Shown: positions 8,078-13,737 of the stretch, in pieces
How the letters are laid out: every line of letters begins with the position of its first letter
Numbering within the stretch: the first letter of the stretch is position 1
Origin: an uncultured Pedobacter sp.
GTDB lineage: Bacteria; Bacteroidota; Bacteroidia; Sphingobacteriales; Sphingobacteriaceae
DNA: 14,356 nt
Assembly: GCA_946478755.1 (NCBI GenBank)
Contig: CAMLDJ010000128.1
Span: 1 to 14,356, forward strand
Direction of reading: 5' to 3'
Position numbers and translations under genes: made by a program
The notes under the pieces: model-generated
What the model saw: the letters and a program-made list of their open reading frames with translations, nothing else
What the model was told of the DNA's origin: nothing
Databases searched by the model: none

Positions 8078-8799
8078 AAGGCCTTAACGTTAAACCGTTC
8101 AAAACTCTTCCTGACCACACCAAAGCGATCCTTATCAATAAAGAAATCACCGTACCAGATGTATTCAAACTGCCGGGTAAGCACACTGAACTCCTGTCTT
8201 CTGCCTGGGTCTGTGATTTCGTTGATATAAGCATGATTGGTCTTTTCCGGCTGCCAGCTGATCAGCTGCCTGTCGTTCAGTAATTTGAGCGAATGGAGGT
8301 AAAATAACCGAACGGCGAGTCGGTAATTGCCGTTGGAAACGGCCTTTTCTATTTCCTCGCCAAAATTGATCTCATGAATATTCTCCAGCGACTCATCGTA
8401 GGGAATATCCACTGCCTTCGGTTTCCATGCAAAGATCTTCAGGTCAAGCCCAATCAGTTTAACCACAATAAAGACAAGCGCTGCAGCCGTCACAAAAATT
8501 ACCAGGTACTTCATAAAGCCGCCAGTATAATTGTTTCCTAAAATACCATCAAACAAATGCCAGACCCAGTTCCAGAATCTGTCCCACCAGCTGGTATCCA
8601 TCGGGGCAGCGTCATCGTAGTGAAATTCTTTCTGCGTACGGTAATCCTTTAGCTGCTCAGTATTAAAACTCCTCACATCGAGGGCTGTACTGTCATCTTT
8701 AAGCGAAATATTCCTGATCGCCTTTCGATCCGACGGCTGAGCATTGGCAGCATTCAGGGCCATAAAAACAAAGAAAAATAGAAGAAGAGCCTTTCGCAT
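8074..8799 (-). CDS. DUF4129 domain membrane protein of the MoxR operon
   Basis: From ATG 8799 this is a 241-residue protein with a signal peptide (MRKALLLFFFVFMALNAANA, cleavage near residue 20), a short acidic extracytoplasmic stretch with a WWDRFWNWVWHLF amphipathic segment at about 71-83, a membrane helix at about 97-117, and a cytoplasmic DUF4129 domain to the C-terminus. That domain shows AVRLFYLHSLKLLNDRQLISW, a conserved threonine-containing helix and RQFEYIWYGDF. The frame stays open upstream to 8844, but ATG 8799 is chosen because it begins the signal peptide and lies 1 base after the previous stop (TAA G ATG). DUF4129 commonly appears with MoxR, DUF58 and sometimes transglutaminase domains. 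Its function is unknown; topology suggests it presents a cytoplasmic docking domain near the ATPase. Confidence 0.87.
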   Translation of the reverse strand: MRKALLLFFFVFMALNAANAQPSDRKAIRNISLKDDSTALDVRSFNTEQLKDYRTQKEFHYDDAAPMDTSWWDRFWNWVWHLFDGILGNNYTGGFMKYLVIFVTAAALVFIVVKLIGLDLKIFAWKPKAVDIPYDESLENIHEINFGEEIEKAVSNGNYRLAVRLFYLHSLKLLNDRQLISWQPEKTNHAYINEITDPGRRQEFSVLTRQFEYIWYGDFFIDKDRFGVVRKSFERFNVKAL

Positions 8800-8800
8800 C

Positions 8801-9676
8801 TTAATATTCTTCAGCACCTGCTGCATGATCTTTCGCCTCACCAAATTGATTAATGCGGTCCATCAGGCCCGTACTTTCATGTATTTCCACCAGGTTAAAG
8901 TAGCAAAGCGCGAGCCCGATAACCGGTATCACTGTAAAGACATAAGTTAAGCTCTGAATAATGGTGCCAATTATAATCATAACCGTGCTCCATTCTTTTG
9001 CTGCGGGGATAAAAGTGCCAACCATGGTCAGGGCAATCGCTGGTACTGAAGCAAACATCATACAGGCATAGGTAATTACCCAAAGGATAAAGATGGCACC
9101 GGCTGTTAGCCACCACTGGTCTTTCAATAATTTGAATGAACGGCCGAAAGAATATTGGAAATCGGCATTTTCCAACACCATGACCGGAAAGAAGAGGGAC
9201 ATAGCCGGAAACACGTAAAAACCCGGAACCAGGCAAAGTACAAAGGCCAGCACCAGGAAAACACCGATAAAAAAGCTGCTGAAAAATACCCTGAAGAAGT
9301 AATATTTAAAATAGGCCCAGACCTGTTCCGGGCTGGGGGCGACCTTCTCATTCTGAATATACAGCGCGATAAAACTCAGCACTGATACGGTTATCGCCGC
9401 ATAACTGGCCAGGGAAAATACGATAACAAGGAAATAATTAAAGGTAAAAAGCGCCCCCATTTTACTGAATCCGGAGCGGGGCCCGGAACTCCCCATCGCT
9501 GTCTTCATGTCCAGCTGCTGCATCACTGATGTTATTGTTGTTGCCAGCAGAAAAAAACCACACAGATAAATAAATACCTTGAGTAAAGGCCGGAAATTTT
9601 CTCTTATAAATAAAAAAGTATCATTAATGATGTCTCCGAAAGCGCGTAATTTTTTAAACTCTAATTTTTCCAACAT
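8801..9676 (-). CDS. Polytopic membrane protein of the MoxR operon (DUF4013/GDPD-membrane-domain-like)
   Basis: This 291-residue, highly hydrophobic protein has about six membrane segments, near residues 31-51, 78-107, 129-166 (probably two passes), 189-220, 231-248 and 246-262. A short cytoplasmic N-terminal helix (FGDIINDTFLFIRENFRPLL) precedes the first segment. The motif NADFQYSFGRSFKLLKDQWW at 170-189 resembles the repeated 'S..L.....W' elements of glycerophosphodiester-phosphodiesterase membrane domains and DUF4013-type proteins, but no catalytic domain is present. It lies between SpoIIM (1-base gap) and DUF4129 (1-base gap), so it is clearly part of the operon. I do not recognise a specific function. 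A structural or transport role in the MoxR-linked membrane complex is only an inference. Confidence 0.8.
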   Translation of the reverse strand: MLEKLEFKKLRAFGDIINDTFLFIRENFRPLLKVFIYLCGFFLLATTITSVMQQLDMKTAMGSSGPRSGFSKMGALFTFNYFLVIVFSLASYAAITVSVLSFIALYIQNEKVAPSPEQVWAYFKYYFFRVFFSSFFIGVFLVLAFVLCLVPGFYVFPAMSLFFPVMVLENADFQYSFGRSFKLLKDQWWLTAGAIFILWVITYACMMFASVPAIALTMVGTFIPAAKEWSTVMIIIGTIIQSLTYVFTVIPVIGLALCYFNLVEIHESTGLMDRINQFGEAKDHAAGAEEY

Positions 9677-9677
9677 A

Positions 9678-10628
9678 TCAGCTGATTTGATTGCGTTTAT
9701 TTAATTGTAAAGGATAGATCACTACATACCAGATGATAAATAGCAGCGATCCGCCTAAAACACTTATGCTTAGCCATAAAGGCATTTGGGTATAACGGGT
9801 AACAAAGCCCTCAAAAAAAGCGGCTACAACAAGTATCGGTACGATTCCAAGGGCCATCTTTGTCCCATCTTTCGCACTATTTCTGAAAGCCTGTAAACGG
9901 GTGTAAGTTTTTGGGAACAGCAGGCCGTGTCCAAGCACCAGCCCGGCAGCACCAGCCATGACAATGGCAGAAATCTCTAAAGTCCCATGGATCCAGATCA
10001 CGAGGATAGATGCTGCACCGAGGCCCTTGCTAAAAAAGTAATATTGAAATGAGCCAAGCATGATCCCGTTTCTCAAGAGCATAAAAACAGGGCCTATCCC
10101 CAAAAATATGCCACTTACAAAACACAGCAGGGATACATATACATTATTGGCTGCGATCATAAAAAACATGCTAACGGGCCCTTGTCGCTTATAAACACCA
10201 AAAGGATCACCTTTCGCTATATTTTCATTGGTCATGTTTACGTAGCGGTCGCCCAGGATCAGTCGCACAAAGCCATCATCATATTTTGCAGACAATACAC
10301 CGATGGCTCCTGAAATAACAAAGAAAATCAATGCATAAAGCAACTGTTTGCGGTAAGTGTAAAACAATACAGGCAGTTCAAATTTCCAGAAAGCAATAAA
10401 GCGGTTGCTATCCTCTTTTTTATTTTTATAAATAGACTGATGCAATACCGAAGCCAGGCCGTTTAAATAAGCGGTGGTTTTAGATTTGGGATAAAACGTT
10501 TTGGCATAAGCCAGATCGTTGGTGATGTCTATAAACCGTTCAGCAACCTGATCAGGATGGCTTGCCTGCAACTGTTCATAGGATTTCCATTTCCCTGAAT
10601 TCTGTTTAACAAACAAAGCCTCTCTCAT
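9678..10628 (-). CDS. Stage II sporulation protein M (SpoIIM)-like membrane protein
   Basis: This 316-residue protein has a hydrophilic N-terminal region of ~90 residues (MREALFVKQNSGKWKSYEQL) and then roughly five to six membrane helices at about 96-114, 152-182, 184-202, 206-236, 258-275 and 284-306. The family motif WIHGTLEISAIVMAGAAGLV sits at 212-231, with an extracytoplasmic loop (about 115-150) containing DPFGVYKRQGP. SpoIIM belongs to the DMP complex for engulfment in spore formers, but this organism group does not sporulate. In Bacteroidetes and Actinobacteria, SpoIIM-like proteins are found beside MoxR and RDD genes and must serve another role. It is the first gene of the - strand operon, starting at ATG 10628 and divergent from RDD. 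Its stop is 1 base before the next start (TGA T ATG). Family assignment is firm; function is open. Confidence 0.92.
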   Translation of the reverse strand: MREALFVKQNSGKWKSYEQLQASHPDQVAERFIDITNDLAYAKTFYPKSKTTAYLNGLASVLHQSIYKNKKEDSNRFIAFWKFELPVLFYTYRKQLLYALIFFVISGAIGVLSAKYDDGFVRLILGDRYVNMTNENIAKGDPFGVYKRQGPVSMFFMIAANNVYVSLLCFVSGIFLGIGPVFMLLRNGIMLGSFQYYFFSKGLGAASILVIWIHGTLEISAIVMAGAAGLVLGHGLLFPKTYTRLQAFRNSAKDGTKMALGIVPILVVAAFFEGFVTRYTQMPLWLSISVLGGSLLFIIWYVVIYPLQLNKRNQIS

Positions 10629-10719
10629 AGGTTTTAACTAGCGTATAATTTTCTGTTAAAATACTACAAAAAAACATTTTACAACAATTTATTCACCATC
10701 AATATTATATTTGAATAAA
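10629..10719. promoter_or_regulatory. Divergent intergenic region with an RDD-gene -7 box
   Basis: This AT-rich 91-base gap separates the divergent SpoIIM operon and the RDD gene and should hold both promoters. On the + strand, TATATTTG at 10706-10713 is an exact TAnnTTTG match ending 6 bases before ATG 10720, which predicts a nearly leaderless RDD mRNA. No convincing TTG -33 was seen. On the - strand only a weak candidate was found (TTTTTTTG, complement of 10670-10677 approximately), so the operon promoter is not resolved. Confidence 0.5.
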
Positions 10720-11463
10720 ATGGAAACAATTAAGGTAAATACCAGTCAGCATGTGGATATAGATTATCCGGTTGCAGGTTTGGGCGAACGCATAGCTGCC
10801 AGGCTGATAGACCTGGGTATATTTCTGGGCTTATATATAATCTTTGCCTTGCTGATTGCTGTTACAGGTATTTCGGGTCTGTTAAGAAATACTTCGTATT
10901 TGATTCCGGTAATGATCGGTATTTATGCTGCCAGTTTCGTTTTCTATAACCTTATTTGCGAAGTTTTGATGAATGGGCAGTGCGTTGGTAAACGCCTCAT
11001 GAAAATAAAAGTGATCAGCCTTGATGGCAGCCAGGCAAGCATAGGCCAGTACTTCATCCGATGGTTATTCCGCCTGGTTGATTTTGTGCTGACCGCACAA
11101 GTTGGCGGCTTAATCTGCATTGCCATCTCGGAAAAGAAACAACGGATTGGAGATATTGTTGCCGGAACTACCGTGATCAAGACCATTCCCCGAACAGTTT
11201 TTGACCACATTGCCTTTCATCCGGTAGACGAAGAATACATACCCCTTTTTAACAATGTCAGCTTGCTTACTGACAGGGATATTGAGTTGATCCACGAAGT
11301 CATTGCGACCTATTATAAAACCTACAACACCGACCTGATCTTTAGCATGTCGGCCAAAGTCGCTGCGCTCCTTGCAGTAACTATTCCGACAGGGATGAAT
11401 GAAATGGATTTTTTAAAAACGATAATTAAAGATTATAATCACCAGACGGCTATTGCACTATAG
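10720..11463 (+). CDS. RDD family membrane protein
   Basis: This 247-residue protein begins METIKVNTSQHVDIDYPVAGLGERIAARLID. The RDD hallmark Arg and Asp lie in GERIAARLIDLGIF near 25-38, and CEVLMNGQCVGKRLMKIKVI at about 84-103 is the typical second motif. Three hydrophobic segments are seen near 36-55, 62-80 and 114-134. The last ~95 residues after KKQRIGDIVAGTTVIKT form a soluble tail with no membrane segment. ATG 10720 is chosen over the earlier in-frame TTG 10711, which lies inside the -7 promoter box. The gene is divergent from the SpoIIM/MoxR operon, and RDD genes are regular neighbours of SpoIIM and MoxR, so it is probably part of the same functional unit. Some RDD proteins have been linked to sodium or proton transport, but this cannot be deduced here. 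Its stop codon overlaps that of the convergent SGNH gene. Confidence 0.9.
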   Translation: METIKVNTSQHVDIDYPVAGLGERIAARLIDLGIFLGLYIIFALLIAVTGISGLLRNTSYLIPVMIGIYAASFVFYNLICEVLMNGQCVGKRLMKIKVISLDGSQASIGQYFIRWLFRLVDFVLTAQVGGLICIAISEKKQRIGDIVAGTTVIKTIPRTVFDHIAFHPVDEEYIPLFNNVSLLTDRDIELIHEVIATYYKTYNTDLIFSMSAKVAALLAVTIPTGMNEMDFLKTIIKDYNHQTAIAL

Positions 11464-12099
11464 CGGTTTGAATGCCTTAGTCAGGGAAGGGAGCAAATTT
11501 GCAGCCCATTCGGCGTGCATCTTTTCAGAATAATGTAACCCGTCTGCGGCGACAAGTTCCAGGTCGGAAAGCGACTTCCTTGAAGCGAAGGTGACATCGG
11601 TATAACTGACTCCTGCAGCCAGTGTTTCTTCCTTATTCAGGGCATTAAATTCGTCTATTTCTTTTGCAATTTCCCGAGCATCGCGGCCACTGTTCATTCC
11701 AAAGGGAGTAATGCCCCAGTCAGGAATCGACAACACAAACACCCCCGCCTTACCGCTTTTCGCAAAATCAATGGCTGTATGCAGCAGCGCCTTAAATTCT
11801 TCACGATAAAGCGTCAGCGATTCTCCCCGGTATTGGTTATTTACACCAATCAGCAAAGTAACGAGATCAAACTTTTGCTTAAGGCCGGCGGTTTTTATTG
11901 CAGATTGCAGCTCGCTGGTTGTCCAGCCTGTTTTTGCAATGATGACAGGTGCATCGACATCCAATCCGCTGGTGCTGAGGCAGGCTGCCAGCTGATGAGG
12001 GAAGCTGCTTTCGAAAGGAACGGATTCTCCAATGGTATAGGAATCGCCCAGTGCCAGGTAAAAGATTTTATGATGATTTATACAGCCGGCTGAAATCAT
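11458..12099 (-). CDS. SGNH/GDSL-family hydrolase (esterase/lipase type)
   Basis: From ATG 12099 this is a 213-residue protein with the four SGNH blocks in order: LGDSYTIGE with nucleophile S20, the block II glycine G58 in AKTGWTT, GVNNQY with N87, and DGLHYS with D186 and H189. Enzymes of this fold hydrolyse esters or thioesters using a Ser-His-Asp set. Block III reads GVNN rather than the usual GxND, a subfamily variation. There is no signal peptide or convincing lipobox (the start MISAGC lacks a hydrophobic core), so a cytoplasmic location is likely. The frame stays open to 12132, but ATG 12099 sits 1 base after the DUF2752 stop and is preferred. It is the last gene of a DUF5684-DUF2752-SGNH chain and overlaps the convergent RDD gene by 6 bases. 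The substrate is unknown. Confidence 0.9.
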   Translation of the reverse strand: MISAGCINHHKIFYLALGDSYTIGESVPFESSFPHQLAACLSTSGLDVDAPVIIAKTGWTTSELQSAIKTAGLKQKFDLVTLLIGVNNQYRGESLTLYREEFKALLHTAIDFAKSGKAGVFVLSIPDWGITPFGMNSGRDAREIAKEIDEFNALNKEETLAAGVSYTDVTFASRKSLSDLELVAADGLHYSEKMHAEWAANLLPSLTKAFKPL

Positions 12100-12100
12100 T

Positions 12101-12430
12101 TCAGGATAACATTTTAAACAGATAACTGCCAAATATAATGAATCCAGTGATCAGGTATAAAATTTTGATCAATTTGGAATGGCTCTTTTTCGTGAAATAG
12201 TGGGTGGGGACAGCAATGATAAAGGTAAGTATCAGCGGTACGGTGGCTGGGTACAAATGAAAACTTTCCTGCCAGTCGCCCTTTAACAGCGCCAAAAATG
12301 AGCGTTGAAAGCCGCAACCCGGACAATCAATACCGGCTATCGCCTTAAATGGACAGGGCAGAAAAAACTTATCCGCCTGACCCAGCAGAAAGGACCAGGC
12401 GGATAACAGACCTATGTTTACGACCAGCAA
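12101..12430 (-). CDS. DUF2752 domain small membrane protein, TTG start
   Basis: This protein of about 109 residues has two or three membrane segments (about 3-18, 62-78 and 87-104) around the DUF2752 core: CPFKAIAGIDCPGCGFQRSF at 26-45, then LLKGDW. The cysteines C26, C36 and C39 and the arginine R43 are the family signature. No ATG occurs before the core. The only plausible start is TTG 12430-12428, which directly follows the in-frame TAA stop of the DUF5684 gene. Translation therefore probably depends on ribosomes finishing the upstream gene. DUF2752 has no established function; the CPxCG pair suggests metal or redox involvement, which is speculation. It is followed by the SGNH hydrolase gene after 1 base. 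Confidence 0.85.
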   Translation of the reverse strand: MLVVNIGLLSAWSFLLGQADKFFLPCPFKAIAGIDCPGCGFQRSFLALLKGDWQESFHLYPATVPLILTFIIAVPTHYFTKKSHSKLIKILYLITGFIIFGSYLFKMLS

Positions 12431-12931
12431 TTAAGCGTTAGGTGTTGTTGGTGGCTGATTAAACGGATCATTTGAACCAGATGGATTATTTCCTCCAAAT
12501 GGGTTATTTCCTCCAAAGCGATTATCCGGACTGTTGAATCCATTCCGTGCTTCAGCGGCAGAGGGGCCTAAATATTTGGCGTCACCAAATCCTAAAAGGG
12601 GATAAAATACAATAGGTAAAAGCAATAGTCCCACCGTATAGCCTTCGGTTTTGCCGAAACTTTTACTGAGCAAGTTAGTCAGCCAGATCCCAAAAACGAT
12701 ATTTACACAAGGGATGATCAACCACAATATCCAAATGGTAGGCTTGCCCACAATTTCAATAAGAATAATCAGGTTATAAATGGGAATAATTGCTGCCCAT
12801 CCCGGTTTCCCGGCTTTAACAAAAATTTTCCATAATGATGCATATACCAGCACCATAACGGCTAGCCAGAAAATAATCATTCCGGCACCAATGCCGGCTC
12901 CGACTGCTGAGTACTCCGAGTTGTAATCCAT
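12431..12931 (-). CDS. DUF5684-like membrane protein with Asn/Pro/Gly-rich tail
   Basis: This 166-residue protein has an N-terminal membrane helix at about 15-32, a KAGKPGWAAIIPIYNLIILI segment at 39-58, a helix at about 66-84 (ILWLIIPCVNIVFGIWLTNL) and another at about 98-114, ending in GFGDAKYLGP. The KPGWAAIIPIYN and IIPCVNIVF elements match the DUF5684 family of small bacterial membrane proteins. Residues 130-166 form a hydrophilic low-complexity tail rich in Asn, Gly and Pro, partly encoded by an 18-bp tandem repeat. A promoter-like sequence lies upstream, so this is the probable first gene of the DUF5684-DUF2752-SGNH unit. Function is unknown; the start at ATG 12931 fits the alignment of the first helix. 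Confidence 0.84.
   Translation of the reverse strand: MDYNSEYSAVGAGIGAGMIIFWLAVMVLVYASLWKIFVKAGKPGWAAIIPIYNLIILIEIVGKPTIWILWLIIPCVNIVFGIWLTNLLSKSFGKTEGYTVGLLLLPIVFYPLLGFGDAKYLGPSAAEARNGFNSPDNRFGGNNPFGGNNPSGSNDPFNQPPTTPNA
12483..12518. repeat. 18-bp tandem repeat (two copies) inside the DUF5684 gene
   Basis: Units 12483-12500 and 12501-12518 differ at two of 18 positions. Read on the - strand they encode two GGNNP-type hexapeptides in the low-complexity C-terminal tail. Such units can expand or contract by replication slippage without breaking the frame. Confidence 0.8.
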
Positions 12932-12955
12932 AGTTTTAGGTTTAAAGGTTTCTTG

Positions 12956-12986
12956 TAAAGATAAGATTAGTTACAAAAAATCAAAA
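12956..12986 (-). promoter_or_regulatory. Possible promoter of the DUF5684 gene
   Basis: On the - strand a TTTTG (complement of 12982-12986) is followed after 18 bases by TATCTTTA (complement of 12956-12963), one mismatch from TAnnTTTG. The predicted leader to ATG 12931 is about 20 bases. The element lies in the 78-base gap downstream of lipB. Confidence 0.4.
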
Positions 12987-13009
12987 TTCTATGGCTTTTT
13001 TTTGGCAGA

Positions 13010-13705
13010 TCAGATGAGCACCATATTAAACAACTCGGCTATGTGAGATTTAAGTTTAGCTGCAACCTCCTTCATATCAAGTGGATGTTTCAATTCCCGT
13101 TGCATGGACGTTACATCTTTATCATCGATCCCACAGGGTACAATGTGCTTAAAGTAGTCCAGGTCTGCATTTACGTTAAACGCAAAACCGTGCATGGTTA
13201 CCCATCGGCTGCATCTTACGCCCATCGCACAGATCTTACGGGCCTTTTCATTATCGGCATCCAGCCATACTCCTGTAAAGCCCGGGTACCTGCCTGCCCC
13301 AATTCCATAATCGGCCAGTGTGAGAATAACCGCCTCTTCCAGTGTTCGCAGGTACAAATGAATATCGGTAAAAAAATTGTCCAGGTCTAAAATCGGGTAT
13401 CCCACAATTTGTCCCGGACCATGGTAGGTAATATCGCCTCCCCTATTTATTTTATGATAAGTAGCCGCTTTAGCCGCAAGCCCCTCTTCATCAAGCAGTA
13501 GGTTTTCAGGCTTACCACTTTTACCCAGTGTATATACATGAGGATGTTCACAAAAAACAAGATAGTTGGGTGTTTCCAGACTGGTATTGCTGGTCCGGTT
13601 CTGTATTTTTAAAGCAACGGTCCGGTCAAAGATACTTTCCTGCTTACGCCATGCTTCCTGATAGTCGGTAAGGCCCCAATCTATAAATTCAACTTTTTTA
13701 TTCAT
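13010..13705 (-). CDS. lipB: Octanoyl-[acyl-carrier-protein]:protein N-octanoyltransferase LipB
   Basis: This 231-residue enzyme moves the octanoyl group from octanoyl-ACP to the lipoyl-domain lysine of target proteins, the first step of lipoate synthesis. Motifs visible are YLVFCEHPHVYTLGKSG, the substrate loop RGGDITYHGPGQIVGYPI, KICAMGVRCSRWVTMHGFAFN with catalytic K157, and HIVPCGI with catalytic C191. The K-to-C spacing of 34 equals that of the Escherichia coli enzyme (K135, C169). Length is normal and no residue is missing. It lies 13 bases downstream of a phosphopantetheinyl transferase gene on the same strand and probably shares its transcript. The two enzymes are linked through acyl carrier protein. 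LipA is not in the window. Confidence 0.97.
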   Translation of the reverse strand: MNKKVEFIDWGLTDYQEAWRKQESIFDRTVALKIQNRTSNTSLETPNYLVFCEHPHVYTLGKSGKPENLLLDEEGLAAKAATYHKINRGGDITYHGPGQIVGYPILDLDNFFTDIHLYLRTLEEAVILTLADYGIGAGRYPGFTGVWLDADNEKARKICAMGVRCSRWVTMHGFAFNVNADLDYFKHIVPCGIDDKDVTSMQRELKHPLDMKEVAAKLKSHIAELFNMVLI

Positions 13706-13710
13706 CTTAC

Positions 13711-13737
13711 AAAAAAAATTAAGCTACCACATAGCCC
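13711..13737 (-). terminator. Weak hairpin plus T8 between the phosphopantetheinyl transferase and lipB genes
   Basis: On the - strand, GGGCTA-TGTGG-TAGCTT (complement of 13721-13737) can pair over 6 bp, two of them G-U, and is followed by AA and eight Ts (complement of 13711-13718). The stem is short, so it is at best a partial terminator or attenuator ahead of lipB. It overlaps the upstream stop codon. Confidence 0.2.

Noticed and set aside
8800..8844. Earlier start for the DUF4129 gene at 8844
   Set aside because: It would place 15 polar residues before a clear signal peptide and overlap the upstream gene by 44 bases; ATG 8799 gives a proper signal peptide and a 1-base junction.
9678..10628. 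Evidence of sporulation from the SpoIIM-like gene
   Set aside because: SpoIIM-family proteins are widespread in non-spore-formers beside MoxR and RDD genes, and no other sporulation gene is present.
12100..12132. Earlier start for the SGNH hydrolase at 12132
   Set aside because: It overlaps the DUF2752 C-terminus and adds residues not expected before the GDSY block; ATG 12099 directly follows the DUF2752 stop.
12970..13003. A-rich/T-rich stretches downstream of lipB as a terminator
   Set aside because: The pairing is only A-T with no GC stem; it fits an AT-rich intergenic promoter region better.
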